A stretch of DNA of 64,000 nucleotides from Aureisphaera galaxeae (GTDB lineage: Bacteria; Bacteroidota; Bacteroidia; Flavobacteriales; Flavobacteriaceae): contig NZ_JAQQTF010000007.1 of the NCBI RefSeq assembly GCF_028561275.1, positions 124,001 through 188,000 of the forward strand. Direction: 5' to 3'. Under the pieces are notes generated by a model. It searched no databases. It worked only from the letters and a program-made list of their open reading frames with translations, and was not told the origin of the DNA. This document shows positions 54,080-63,778 of the stretch, one piece after another (position 1 is the first letter of the stretch; each line of letters opens with the position of its first letter). The translations under genes were made by a program, and so were the position numbers.

Positions 54080-56881
54080 TTATAGGCCTATGAAGTAGTC
54101 GTTTAGGTTAATTTCTCGATCCAGCCCAATTTTTTTCCGAAGTCTATAGCGTTTTATTTCCACACTTCGATGGGAAATATTGAGGAGTGGAGCAATCTCT
54201 TTGGAAGAAAGATTCAGCCTTAAATAGACACACAACCTTAGATCATTTGGAGTAAGGTCTGGGTGCAGCTCTTTTAGTTTTTTGAAGAAGTCCTTATCGG
54301 CATGATTGAAAGCTTCTTCGAAGAACTTCCATTCTTCTTGGGTGTTAATGCTATCATTTATGAGTTTGATCACCGAACTTTTTGGAGAGAGTTCGTATTC
54401 TTTCGAAAGTTGGGATTTAATCTGATTGAGTAGCGTGTTCTTTCGAATCATATTCATGGTAGAAACCGCTAGCTCACGGTTTCTGGATTCGATGTCCTGA
54501 TTTAGTTTCTCATTCTTAAGCTGAATGATTTCCTTTTGGGCCGCCAGCTCTTTCAGTTTAAGTTCGTTTGTGGTCTTTTCTAAAATGCGTTCCCGCTGTT
54601 TGCGATAGTAACGCTTGTACAGATAGTTAATGAGTAGTACGGTGAGAAAGCCCAAGAAAGAATAAACAGCAATGGCACTATAGGAAAGGTGCCAAGGGCG
54701 TTTTATGGTAAAGGCATACGAAGCAATGTTTTTAGAATAGGCATTGTTGGTTTTGGCCCGCACTTTAAAGTTATAGTCACCATGTTCTAGATTTTTAAAG
54801 GAAACAGAACTTTCAAAACTCCACGGACTCCAGGAATCATAACTCCCTTCTAACATATATTGATACTCGGTGAGTAGGTATTTCTGATACTCCGGCACAT
54901 GGTATTGAAATGAGATGTTGTTTTGTGAGGCCTCGAATTCCTGATTTTCGGTAAGCGAGAGAAGAACGGGACTTTCTGAGAATGAGGTAGCTTGCACCTG
55001 ATGAATTGAAATCTCAAGTTCGGTAATGGGATTTGTGTAAGGGTCGATAATGAGATATCCGCTTGAGGTTCCAAAAATATATTGATCATCACCAAAAGGG
55101 GTAATGTTCTCATAGCCCTCCAATTCATTTCGAATTTCCTGTGGAATGGAAATCTTTTCAATGCGATAGGAACTGCCCAATTTTTCCGGGCTTATGAACC
55201 ATAAATAGTTCTTGGTAAAGGCCCATAGTTTGTCTCCGCTGCTCACCAATTTTCCTGAGATGTATTCGTCTTCAACAAAGATGGAACTTAAGTTTTCGCT
55301 TTTATTGAAGGTTTCCGAGGTCGGATCATACGAGAATATCCCATTCCTACTGGAATGATAAATGGTATCCAGATATTTTACCAAACTGGAGTTGGCCCCT
55401 TTCTTCGGGTTTTCCAACTTGGAGTAGTTCGATACCTGTTTGGCGTCCAGATCTAGGATCAGTTCGAAAACCCCTTTGTATTCATGGTTCACAAACACCT
55501 TATTTTCGGACGCAAATTCGAATTGCCGGGCGGATATGTCGAAACCTTCCATTTTAGAACCATATTCCCAGGATCCGTCTCTTTTTTCAAGGGTATGGAA
55601 TCCCTCATAATTTCCTTGCAGAATGAGATTAGGTCTATTGGGAACTGTGCGTAGATCCCATGCTCCAGGGATGTTAGAGATGAGTGTGGCACGATCCCCT
55701 TCAATAACAAAAGTCCCTGTATTGTGACCACAAAAAATGGTGTTGTCTATCAGGTTTAAGGACCAAACCTGCCCTTCGGTTCCTTCAATTCTACTGAATT
55801 CGGTCTCATCTAAGGAGGGTTTGTAAAACAATCCTTGATTGGTCCCTAAGTAAAGTGCTCCCTGATGCACTACCGAAGCATAGGTGGTTCCCAATCTTCC
55901 TTTCTGATCGGTATAGTTCTGTAAGGGAGCGTTCATATTAACACAGTTCACTCCGTTATCCAATCCTACCCAAACGTTGTGGTCCCTATCTTCGAAAACA
56001 CTAAGGGCCGTATTGTTGCTTAGGCTATTTCCTTGACTAAGGTTATAGAGCAAATCCCCTTCTGAAGATAGAATGAATATTCCATTCGCGATACTTCCCA
56101 AAACGAGATTGCCGTTTTCCATTTGCAGGGCATTGTAAATGGTTTGTTGCAGTAGGATGTTGTCTGCTGGGGTTTCCCATGGGACTAGTTGTTCATCGGA
56201 GAGATAATAAAAGCCACGGTTTTCAGAAATAAATACAGGTGAATTACCCAATTGAAATAGGCCGATTAAACGGATGTTTTTGGCTACATCGGAATCGTTG
56301 ACGAGGACTTTGGTTCCATTTTCAATACGGAAGAGCCCTTCTTCCATGACTTGAAAATAGACTTCATCATTATAGGCATATACCTTAGAAACCATGCCCT
56401 CGGCCTCAATGCTATCTACGGTATTATCTTCCGTATTTAAAATTAGGATTCGGTCCAAGGACTGAAACAGTATCCATTTATGCTGTTCCAATATATTCCA
56501 GAAATGTTCATCGTCTATGATGTCTATTCCCAATTCTTCACTTAAAGAGTGATATTCTAAAGTACCATTGGATGTTCGTGCCCAATACCCAAAATTCATG
56601 TAGAGTCCCGTGTATATTCGTTCGCCTATAACCTTTACGGAACGAACGATACTTTCATTGGGCGAAGGATAAAGGTTCCAAGTAGCACCGTTATATTCTA
56701 ATAAGCCTTTGGTATTGGCAATGAAGATACGCCCTACATCATCCTGGGAGATCATCCAATTCTGATTGTCGGCACCATACTCCTCTGGGGGAAATTGGAT
56801 AACCGGAGGTAGTTCCTGTGCATAGGAAATAAGTGGCCAAATGGCACATAGGATAAAACCGAAATACTTGGACAACCTCAA
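54080..56881 (-). CDS. Transmembrane propeller-type transcriptional regulator with LuxR-like HTH
   Basis: 933 residues from TTG 56881 (signal peptide SKYFGFILCAIWPLISYAQ). A periplasmic two-component-regulator-propeller (Reg_prop) region covers about 20-640, with a Y_Y_Y domain near 650-725 (YQYMLEGSYDSWSPWSF). One membrane helix (about 733-757) leads to a coiled coil (760-830) and a C-terminal LuxR-type helix-turn-helix (LTPNDLRLCVYLRLNLSSKEIAPLLNI-like, about 868-930). There is no histidine kinase or receiver domain, so signal sensing and DNA binding are in one protein. Placed upstream of susC in the same orientation, it should activate the locus when oligosaccharide is bound. Confidence 0.9.
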   Translation of the reverse strand: MRLSKYFGFILCAIWPLISYAQELPPVIQFPPEEYGADNQNWMISQDDVGRIFIANTKGLLEYNGATWNLYPSPNESIVRSVKVIGERIYTGLYMNFGYWARTSNGTLEYHSLSEELGIDIIDDEHFWNILEQHKWILFQSLDRILILNTEDNTVDSIEAEGMVSKVYAYNDEVYFQVMEEGLFRIENGTKVLVNDSDVAKNIRLIGLFQLGNSPVFISENRGFYYLSDEQLVPWETPADNILLQQTIYNALQMENGNLVLGSIANGIFILSSEGDLLYNLSQGNSLSNNTALSVFEDRDHNVWVGLDNGVNCVNMNAPLQNYTDQKGRLGTTYASVVHQGALYLGTNQGLFYKPSLDETEFSRIEGTEGQVWSLNLIDNTIFCGHNTGTFVIEGDRATLISNIPGAWDLRTVPNRPNLILQGNYEGFHTLEKRDGSWEYGSKMEGFDISARQFEFASENKVFVNHEYKGVFELILDLDAKQVSNYSKLENPKKGANSSLVKYLDTIYHSSRNGIFSYDPTSETFNKSENLSSIFVEDEYISGKLVSSGDKLWAFTKNYLWFISPEKLGSSYRIEKISIPQEIRNELEGYENITPFGDDQYIFGTSSGYLIIDPYTNPITELEISIHQVQATSFSESPVLLSLTENQEFEASQNNISFQYHVPEYQKYLLTEYQYMLEGSYDSWSPWSFESSVSFKNLEHGDYNFKVRAKTNNAYSKNIASYAFTIKRPWHLSYSAIAVYSFLGFLTVLLINYLYKRYYRKQRERILEKTTNELKLKELAAQKEIIQLKNEKLNQDIESRNRELAVSTMNMIRKNTLLNQIKSQLSKEYELSPKSSVIKLINDSINTQEEWKFFEEAFNHADKDFFKKLKELHPDLTPNDLRLCVYLRLNLSSKEIAPLLNISHRSVEIKRYRLRKKIGLDREINLNDYFIGL

Positions 56882-56907
56882 ATTGGGAATCTAATTATTC
56901 CAACAAT

Positions 56908-57843
56908 TTACTGCAATTTTTGCAAAAAGCACTCAGTGTGGGGATCGAGGCTCGATGGATGTTGGAAAAACACGTCGATTCCATTCGCATGGGCCATGAT
57001 GAGATAATGACTCCCTTTAAAGAAGCTTTGGGCTACTGTAACTTTCAAGGCAGTTGCTGTTTCCACAACGCGTAATTGATGAGGAAGCAGAATATGTTTT
57101 TTTTCTGAAAGAATCCCAGCTGGGACCTCCGTCACTTCTCCAAAAAACCGCCCGACGAAGACCGAGGGAAGTGATGCGTAGATTTCTTCGGGTGTCCCCA
57201 AAGCCGCCATTTTTCCATCTTTCAGGATGAGCAATTTATCTGAAAATGCCAAAGCTTCCTCACTATCGTGTGTGGCTGTAATGCAAGCGATATTTTTCTT
57301 TTTTAGATAGTCGAAAAGAGTTCTTCTGAGCTTGCTTTTTCTGAAGGTATCGATATGGCTAAAAGGTTCGTCCAACAATAATAATTCGGGTTCCTTTGCC
57401 AAAGCCTTTGCCAGGGCTACCCTTTGTTTCTGTCCTCCGCTTAGGTCTTTCACCATGCGATCTTTGTGTTCGATTAGATCTACGACCTTCAGCAGCTCCG
57501 AAACCCTCATGTCGTCACTTTCTGCATCTAATCTACTTAAGTGTGTAGCGATATTTTCGGCTACCGTGATGAAAGGCATGACATTGAATTCTTGGGCCAC
57601 CAGTTTCATGAAAGGCTCTCCCGGAACCAAATTGTGTCTTGGGCCCAACAAAGGTTTTGAATTCCATGAGAGGCTCCCATGTTCCAAATGAAGCAAGCCA
57701 TAGATCAAGTGAAGCAACGTAGATTTTCCACATCCGCTTTCTCCAAGTACCGCAAGGTGTTTCCCCTTGTTCAGTGAAAAGGAAATATTCTTCAGGATTT
57801 CATTTTCGGTATAAGAGAAGGAAGCAATGTGTACTTGAAGCAT
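56908..57843 (-). CDS. ABC transporter ATP-binding protein (PotA/FbpC-like), no partner genes
   Basis: 311 residues. Walker A GESGCGKST (34-42), signature LSGGQKQRVALAKALA (about 135-150), Walker B ELLLLDEPFSHID, H-loop ITATHDSEEALAF; then about 90 residues that look like a small regulatory TOBE-type domain. Such ATPases drive import of iron, polyamines or anions. No permease or binding protein lies next to it. It is preceded by a hairpin and lies 26 bases upstream of the regulator gene on the same strand, but a functional link to the PUL is not evident. Confidence 0.88.
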   Translation of the reverse strand: MLQVHIASFSYTENEILKNISFSLNKGKHLAVLGESGCGKSTLLHLIYGLLHLEHGSLSWNSKPLLGPRHNLVPGEPFMKLVAQEFNVMPFITVAENIATHLSRLDAESDDMRVSELLKVVDLIEHKDRMVKDLSGGQKQRVALAKALAKEPELLLLDEPFSHIDTFRKSKLRRTLFDYLKKKNIACITATHDSEEALAFSDKLLILKDGKMAALGTPEEIYASLPSVFVGRFFGEVTEVPAGILSEKKHILLPHQLRVVETATALKVTVAQSFFKGSHYLIMAHANGIDVFFQHPSSLDPHTECFLQKLQ

Positions 57844-57856
57844 GGGATATTAAAAA

Positions 57857-57906
57857 AGGAAGGTTGCCACGTCGAGCGCAGTCGAGACGTCTTACACAAC
57901 CTTCCT
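57857..57906. repeat. Hairpin with an internal short repeat (possible dispersed element)
   Basis: AGGAAGGTTG (57857-57866) pairs with CAACCTTCCT (57897-57906). The loop holds GTCGAGCGCAGTCGAGAC, itself a small imperfect repeat (TCGA-GCGCAG-TCGA). Stem arms with A/T runs on both sides suit a bidirectional terminator between the oligopeptidase and ABC genes. The inner sequence resembles one I recall from intergenic regions of many flavobacteria. Confidence 0.6.
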
Positions 57907-57926
57907 AATGTTTTATTCAAAAAGAA

Positions 57927-60086
57927 TTATTCTTTAATAGCGCTGTTTACTTTTTCAGGGAGTACCTCGTATCCCATATTGAACAGGGTAAATCCGTAAA
58001 TATCGGCGTATTGTTCGATGGTTTTGGCAACAGGTGTTCCCGCTCCGTGACCTGCATCCGTTTCAATTCTAATCAAAACAGGATTTGGACCTGAATGTTT
58101 TTCCTGAAGCTCTGCCGCAAACTTGAAACTATGTGCCGGAACCACACGATCGTCATGATCTCCTGTGGTAACCAAAGTCGCTGGATAACTCGTTCCTGCT
58201 GTTACATTATGAACTGGTGAGTATCCCTTTAGGTATTCGAACATTTCCTGGCTTTCTTCGGCCGTTCCATAATCGTAGGCCCAACCAGCTCCAGCGGTAA
58301 ATGTATGGTAACGAAGCATGTCTAAAACTCCCACAGCAGGAAGCGCTACTTTCATAAGATCGGGGCGTTGTGTCATAGTAGCTCCTACTAAAAGACCTCC
58401 GTTGGATCCCCCGCGAATGGCCAAGTAATCGCTAGAAGTATAGTTGTTTGCAATAAGATATTCTGCAGCAGCAATGAAATCATCGAATACGTTTTGTTTG
58501 TTCATTTTGGTACCGGCAACATGCCATTCTTTTCCGTATTCTCCACCTCCACGAAGGTTAGGAACTGCATAGATACCGCCTTGTTCCATCCAAACCGCAT
58601 TAGAAATACTAAAGCTGGGTGTCAACGAAATATTGAAACCACCATATCCGTAAAGGATGGTTGGGTTCTTTCCGTCCATTTTCAACCCTTTTTTGTGGGT
58701 AATGATCATAGGAACCTTAGTACCGTCCTTAGAATTGTAGAAGACCTGGTTACTCACGTAATCGTCTGGATTAAAGTCTATTTTCGACTTGCGGTACAAT
58801 TGCGATTTTCCAGAATCCATATCGAACTTATAAATGGTCGATGGGTTCACATAATTGGTAAAGGAATAGTACAATTCGGTTTCCTTCTTCTTGGCTCCAA
58901 ATCCACCGGCACTTCCCACTCCGGGAAGTTCAATTTCACGTACCCTATTGCCATCAAAATCATACTGGTACACCTTGGATACGGCATCTACCATATACTC
59001 GGCAAAGAAGTATTTTCCACCACTAGAAGGGCTTAATACGTGTTCTGTTTCTGGAATGAAATCCACCCAATTTTCAGGAGTGGGATTGGCAGCATCTACT
59101 TTTACGATTCTTTTGTTCGGTGCATCCAAATTGGTGCTTAAGAATAGAGTAGACCCTTCATTTTCCATAACATAGGTGTCACTGTCGGTATGATCCAATA
59201 CGGTAATAAAATCACCATTTTGCTCTAGGTCTTTAATGAAAAGTTTGTTTCCTGAAGTAGAAACACTGGCCGTAACGACCAAATACTTGTTGTCTTCGGT
59301 TACATAACCACCTACATAGCGATGTTTTTCTTCAGGAGTTCCTCCAAACACCAATTCGTCATTTTGTTGGGAAGTTCCCAGTTTGTGATAGTACAGTTTG
59401 TGCTGATCGGTTTTCGCAGAAAGCTCACTACCTTCTGGTTTGTCATAGCTGGAATAGAAAAAACCGTCATTGGCTTTCCAAGAAAGCCCACTAAATTTAA
59501 TGTCCTGTAGGGTGTCTTCAATAATCTCCTTGGTTTCGGCATTCATAACAAGCACCTTTCTCCAATCGCTACCTCCTTCAGAAATACTATAGGCTGCCGT
59601 TTTTCCATCTTCAGAAAAGGTAAGTCCGCCCAAAGAGATGGTCCCGTCTTCCTTAAAGGTGTTGGGATCTAAGAATACCTCTGCCGTACTTGGGTCATCC
59701 CCAGTTTTGTATCGGTAGATGACATATTGGTTTTGTAGGCCATCGTTCTTATAGTAGTAGGTATAGTCACCTTCCTTAAAAGGGGAACCTACTTTTTCAT
59801 AATTCCAAAGGGAAGAAAGGCGTTCTTTTAGTTCTTTTCTAAAAGGAATGGAATCTAAGTATCCAAAGGTCACCTTGTTTTGTGCTTTTACCCATTCTCC
59901 GGTCTCTTCGCTCATGTCGTCTTCTAGCCAGCGATAAGGGTCATGCACATCGGTACCGAAATAGGTGTCTACGGTATCGACTTTTTTGGTTTTATGATAC
60001 GTCACAATAATTGGGTCTTTTTTTTCGGTTTCGGCACAGGAGCTCACTAGAGCTATCGCCGCAAGGGATAAAAGTAGATGTTTCAT
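57927..60086 (-). CDS. Prolyl oligopeptidase family serine peptidase (S9A), lipoprotein
   Basis: 719 residues. Lipobox VSSC (Cys17). An N-terminal region (about 25-80) and seven-bladed propeller (about 90-430), then the alpha/beta-hydrolase domain with catalytic Ser561 in GGSNGG, the Asp in DHDDRVVP (643-650) and His680 in AGHGAG. Also [15 protein letters not shown], a family signature. It cleaves short peptides after proline; the lipid anchor places it in the periplasm or at the outer membrane. Stands alone between terminator-like hairpins. Confidence 0.95.
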   Translation of the reverse strand: MKHLLLSLAAIALVSSCAETEKKDPIIVTYHKTKKVDTVDTYFGTDVHDPYRWLEDDMSEETGEWVKAQNKVTFGYLDSIPFRKELKERLSSLWNYEKVGSPFKEGDYTYYYKNDGLQNQYVIYRYKTGDDPSTAEVFLDPNTFKEDGTISLGGLTFSEDGKTAAYSISEGGSDWRKVLVMNAETKEIIEDTLQDIKFSGLSWKANDGFFYSSYDKPEGSELSAKTDQHKLYYHKLGTSQQNDELVFGGTPEEKHRYVGGYVTEDNKYLVVTASVSTSGNKLFIKDLEQNGDFITVLDHTDSDTYVMENEGSTLFLSTNLDAPNKRIVKVDAANPTPENWVDFIPETEHVLSPSSGGKYFFAEYMVDAVSKVYQYDFDGNRVREIELPGVGSAGGFGAKKKETELYYSFTNYVNPSTIYKFDMDSGKSQLYRKSKIDFNPDDYVSNQVFYNSKDGTKVPMIITHKKGLKMDGKNPTILYGYGGFNISLTPSFSISNAVWMEQGGIYAVPNLRGGGEYGKEWHVAGTKMNKQNVFDDFIAAAEYLIANNYTSSDYLAIRGGSNGGLLVGATMTQRPDLMKVALPAVGVLDMLRYHTFTAGAGWAYDYGTAEESQEMFEYLKGYSPVHNVTAGTSYPATLVTTGDHDDRVVPAHSFKFAAELQEKHSGPNPVLIRIETDAGHGAGTPVAKTIEQYADIYGFTLFNMGYEVLPEKVNSAIKE

Positions 60087-60174
60087 TTTTTTTGGATGCG
60101 GTTAAACAGCGTTAAAAATACATAAATATTAGGCCTTATTATGTTAGGAATGTGTTAGAAGATGTCCATAATTC

Positions 60175-60552
60175 CTAATATTGAAATAATGGACGATAGG
60201 CCTTCCAATATTTATAGATAAGAATCACATTACACAACACGATAAGGATGGCTACTAGAGAACCAGAAATATCGAGGAATACGTGAAACAAAAGTATGTT
60301 TATGGAGATGGGAGCCAATACAATTAAGGCGAAGGGCACCCATTTTTTGATCACAAGCAATATGCCCACAACAATTTCTATAGCGGCAACTAGATAAAAG
60401 ACATATCCGGTGTTTTTTAGGGATTCCAAAAAGTTGGCTGCCGCAGGAGGCATTTCGAACATATGGATAAAATCTAGAAACTTGTTGAGGCCAAAAACCA
60501 AGAGGCACAAACCAAGAATGAAGCGAAGAATGGTCGTAAAAGAGGAATTCAT
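60175..60552 (-). CDS. DoxX-like small membrane protein
   Basis: 125 residues, four membrane helices (about 8-27, 50-66, 69-90, 95-117), with the DoxX-family N-terminus ILRFILGLCLLVFGLNKF. Very similar in its second half to the partial gene at 63779 (KKWVPFAL...PISINI.LFHAF). Such proteins are thought to act in redox or membrane stress. Separated from the preceding secreted protein gene by a strong terminator. Confidence 0.82.
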   Translation of the reverse strand: MNSSFTTILRFILGLCLLVFGLNKFLDFIHMFEMPPAAANFLESLKNTGYVFYLVAAIEIVVGILLVIKKWVPFALIVLAPISINILLFHVFLDISGSLVAILIVLCNVILIYKYWKAYRPLFQY

Positions 60553-60588
60553 AAGCTTGGTGGGTTGATTAGTGTTCTCTAAATATAC

Positions 60589-60622
60589 AAAAAAACACCG
60601 CTCAAAAGGGATTTGAACGGTG
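60589..60622 (-). terminator. Terminator after the FG-GAP/ASPIC gene
   Basis: Minus-strand CACCGTTCAAA (60622-60612) pairs with TTTGAGCGGTG (60606-60596, one wobble) around a 5-base loop and is followed by a run of seven T. Confidence 0.88.
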
Positions 60623-60651
60623 CTTGAAAAACAAGATCAGGGGATCTTAAT

Positions 60652-62250
60652 TTATTTTTTTATAAAGCGTTGTGTCTTGATTGTCTTCTTGTCGAACACA
60701 CGCAAGATATAGTTACCCTGCGAAAGTCGGGAAACATCGATAGACTCTCCTTCCAGCTTGGCATTGGCCACACGTCTTCCGTTTACATCGAAAATAGTGT
60801 AAATAGGAGTGTCGAACTCATTGATGGTTCCTAAGTTAAGAATAGCACTCGTTGGATTAGGATAAAGGATAAGGTTATCGACCAAGGTATCTTCTAATCC
60901 AAGGGTAGAACCTTCAATAATTTCAATGGCCTGGTTGGCGCTTACGTCAGTCATAATATCGATAATACCAGAAGTCCAGTAAACGGTAATGTCTACAGTA
61001 TCATCGGACCCCAAACCAAAGTGGGTGTTCATACTACTCATATCACCAAACCCTTCTCCACTTCGAACGTCTCTCATCTGGGTTCCTAAATCGGAGGTGA
61101 TTTCCACACGGGCTCCAAGTCCATCGACATTACTATCGGTTCCTACGGTATAAATCTTAAGCCAGTTGTTGGAGTTTCCATCGTTATAGTGAATGGTGTT
61201 TCCTTGGAATACATCGATAAAACCGTCATTGTTGGCATCACCAAAGGCACCATTAATGAAGTTAGAAGTGCTACCAATAGTAAATGTCAAGTCTCCATTT
61301 CCGTAAAGAATGGTGTTGGCACTGGCGATATCTGCATATCCGTCATTATTGAAATCGTGAGTAGCATTTTCAACATCGGTGCTGTTGAAAGTTTCCAAAC
61401 CAGATCCGGTCATTACATCGGTAAAGGTTCCGTCACCATTGTTGCGCATTAAGCGGTGGAATCCATCGCCCAAGCTACTGGCTCCAATCCAAGCATCCAT
61501 GTCACCATCGTTGTCATAGTCTGCCCAAGCAGAAGACCAAGTTTGCATGTCGTCTTCCAAACCAACAAGTGCTCCTACTTCAGAAAAAGTACCGTCACCG
61601 TTGTTGTTGTGCAATTCGTTATCACGACGGGCAGATTCCCCTCCACACTTTGCAATGAAAAGGTCTACATCGCGGTCATTGTCATAATCGATCCAAACAG
61701 ATCCATAATGTCCTCCAGATGGATAGTCTCCAAGACCTCCTTGGAAATAAGTGAAATCACCATTACCGTCGTTAATATAGTATACGTTCGGCTCCACATC
61801 GTGGCAAACGAAGGCATCTAGGTGCCCGTCGTTATTAATGTCTACGAAATTGGAACGTTGAGAGAAAACATATTCACTTCCCGAAATTTCGGTGTAGGCA
61901 GTTCCGTCATCGCTGGCACGCATAAAGGTTACACCACTTCCTCCTCCATATAAAAGGTCGGTATATCCATTTCGGTCATAATCGGCAGCAGCCATACTCC
62001 ATGAGGGCATATTGTCTGCATTGGTCGTTGTGATGTTTGTCATTACGAACGAACCATCATCCTGTTGGAAGAAAATCTGAATGTTATTACTGGATACCGA
62101 AACGATATCATCCAAGTGGTCTCCGTCCATATCTACCATCGTACGGCTATACGAACCGATAGTGGCAATGTTCTGTAAGGAAAAGGTAACTTCTTGCGCC
62201 ATAAGGGGCAGGGCTGCTAAGAGAGCTCCTAATAAAATAGTTTTTTTCAT
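60652..62250 (-). CDS. Secreted FG-GAP/VCBS propeller protein with ASPIC/UnbV domain and T9SS signal
   Basis: 532 residues from ATG 62250. Signal peptide (to LMAQ, about 18). FG-GAP/VCBS repeats with calcium-loop-like DxDxDG motifs (DMDGDHLDDIV, DYDRNGYTDLLYGG, DYDNDGDMDAWIG) build a beta-propeller over about 25-350. An ASPIC/UnbV domain follows (about 365-440; LGARVEI, DVRSGEGFGDMSS, FGLGSDDTVDITVYW), then a T9SS sorting domain (about 455-532, LILYPNPTSAILNLG to TIKTQRFIKK). Likely a surface adhesin or binding protein. It precedes the DoxX gene and follows the diheme cytochrome by 26 bases. Confidence 0.88.
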   Translation of the reverse strand: MKKTILLGALLAALPLMAQEVTFSLQNIATIGSYSRTMVDMDGDHLDDIVSVSSNNIQIFFQQDDGSFVMTNITTTNADNMPSWSMAAADYDRNGYTDLLYGGGSGVTFMRASDDGTAYTEISGSEYVFSQRSNFVDINNDGHLDAFVCHDVEPNVYYINDGNGDFTYFQGGLGDYPSGGHYGSVWIDYDNDRDVDLFIAKCGGESARRDNELHNNNGDGTFSEVGALVGLEDDMQTWSSAWADYDNDGDMDAWIGASSLGDGFHRLMRNNGDGTFTDVMTGSGLETFNSTDVENATHDFNNDGYADIASANTILYGNGDLTFTIGSTSNFINGAFGDANNDGFIDVFQGNTIHYNDGNSNNWLKIYTVGTDSNVDGLGARVEITSDLGTQMRDVRSGEGFGDMSSMNTHFGLGSDDTVDITVYWTSGIIDIMTDVSANQAIEIIEGSTLGLEDTLVDNLILYPNPTSAILNLGTINEFDTPIYTIFDVNGRRVANAKLEGESIDVSRLSQGNYILRVFDKKTIKTQRFIKK

Positions 62251-62276
62251 GATTATTAGATTCAATAAGTGATAGG

Positions 62277-63674
62277 TTAATTACAAGTTTCAGTTAAGGA
62301 ATTGATCCATTCCTCGATTAAAGCAACACCTTCTTCGTGTTGTATGGTTCTGCCCAATAAAGGCATTCTATATTGTTCTTCATTGGTCTCCAGCCTGAAA
62401 AATAGAACGGAATCGCTCGGATCTCCAGGGGTTACAATTTTACTGTTATCATATCCCGGAATAGGAGTTTGAGGGGTGTCACAAACACCCATTAAGGTGG
62501 GATCTGTGGTTTCGTCGAAAGCAAATCGGACGGCTCTGTAATTACAGTGGCCTTCATCGCTGTGGCAACTTGCACAATTAATGTCGAAATAGGAACGTAC
62601 CCTTAGATCCAATGGTTGGGAAGTATCGTTGTAGTCTACAACACCATTAATGTCTGCAGGAACATTACCTTCTAAGTATCCCATATCGATCCATTTCTGG
62701 ATTTGGTTCTGTGTACCATCAGAATAGGCATAATCCGAATCCAAACTCTGTGGCTTTGTACCAATAGGTGCATTTATAAAATTAGCCTTGTGGCAGGTAA
62801 AGCACTGGCTGTCGGCCGGGATTCTATAGTTGGCGGATTTCTCCACACCATCCTGCAGCCATGTGATATCTACAAAACCTCCATCTCCAGAAGTATCTAA
62901 ATCGGCCTCGTTCTGGGCCTCGTTCCAGATATAATCGGCGGTAATCCATCCATCCGATTTTTTAATGAGAAGACGAGTTTCAATAATTTTTGTGGTGTTT
63001 CCGGGAAGTACGTTCTCATAATAAAAGCTCTTTATAAGGACAGCACCTACAGGAAAGTCTAATAGCTCACTATCGCTTACATAGGAAGCACTTGTTCCCA
63101 TGGGCATCCAAACAAAACGCTTTTTAAGCGCATAATCGGTAAATAGGCTGCTTGTGGGTTTGTAAGGAAGTACCCCGTATACAGGTTCGTGATTGGCCAT
63201 ATTTCCATCGAAGAAATTGTAGTCGGATAGCTTTGCATAGGGCACAGCATCTAGATCCAAAACAACAGGGGAAATGGGTAGCACATTAATAGTTACCGTT
63301 TCGGTTTCACAGTTTTCACCATTTAAATCGCAAATGGTATACTGAAAGGTTACATTGCCAAAGAACGTATCGCTTGGGGTGTAACGCACAAGATCATCCT
63401 GGGTATTGGCAGGGGTGCCATTATCGAGAATGGTAGCCGAACCAGAGGTTGGGGCCGCTACACTTAAAATACCATCGGTAGGTACGTTATTGTCATTCGA
63501 AAAAATGGCAATGTCCACGGTAGCATTTTGGAACACTTCTGCTGTATCGGGTTGGGTGACGATGTTTAAAGGAACATAATCATCACCATCTCCTCCGTCA
63601 TCCTTGTTACAGCTAAAAACAAGGGCGGTAAGGGTTAATAAACCAAAGAATCGTAGGCAAATTCTTTTCATCAT
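62277..63674 (-). CDS. SO2930-family diheme c-type cytochrome-like lipoprotein
   Basis: 465 residues (MMK start; the second ATG at 63671 is equally possible). Lipobox VFSC (about 22), an Ig/cadherin-like domain (about 35-130), then the conserved region KLSDYNFFDG, PVYGVLPYKPTSSLFTDYALKKRFV. Two c-type heme motifs: CFTCH (about 294-298) and CASCH (about 370-374), the layout of the SO2930 family. It should carry heme and work in electron transfer or redox catalysis at the periplasm or outer membrane; the partner is unknown. Upstream gene in the pair with the FG-GAP/ASPIC protein. Confidence 0.85.
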   Translation of the reverse strand: MMKRICLRFFGLLTLTALVFSCNKDDGGDGDDYVPLNIVTQPDTAEVFQNATVDIAIFSNDNNVPTDGILSVAAPTSGSATILDNGTPANTQDDLVRYTPSDTFFGNVTFQYTICDLNGENCETETVTINVLPISPVVLDLDAVPYAKLSDYNFFDGNMANHEPVYGVLPYKPTSSLFTDYALKKRFVWMPMGTSASYVSDSELLDFPVGAVLIKSFYYENVLPGNTTKIIETRLLIKKSDGWITADYIWNEAQNEADLDTSGDGGFVDITWLQDGVEKSANYRIPADSQCFTCHKANFINAPIGTKPQSLDSDYAYSDGTQNQIQKWIDMGYLEGNVPADINGVVDYNDTSQPLDLRVRSYFDINCASCHSDEGHCNYRAVRFAFDETTDPTLMGVCDTPQTPIPGYDNSKIVTPGDPSDSVLFFRLETNEEQYRMPLLGRTIQHEEGVALIEEWINSLTETCN

Positions 63675-63697
63675 AACTCGTAAACAATTTTTTATTA

Positions 63698-63724
63698 AGG
63701 GGGGCTCTCTTTGAAGAACCCCCT
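63698..63724. other. GC-rich hairpin between the DoxX fragment and the cytochrome gene
   Basis: AGGGGGG (63698-63704) faces CCCCCT (63719-63724) with a 14-base loop. No T run on either strand, so its role as a terminator is uncertain. Confidence 0.4.
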
Positions 63725-63778
63725 AAATGTACTAAAAACTTTTGTTTACAAGCCTTTACCGCGATCTTTGTGGGAATT

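Noticed and set aside
63698-63724. Intrinsic terminator after the partial DoxX gene
   Set aside because: The stem is G/C-only and short, and no T run follows on either strand; listed only as a hairpin.
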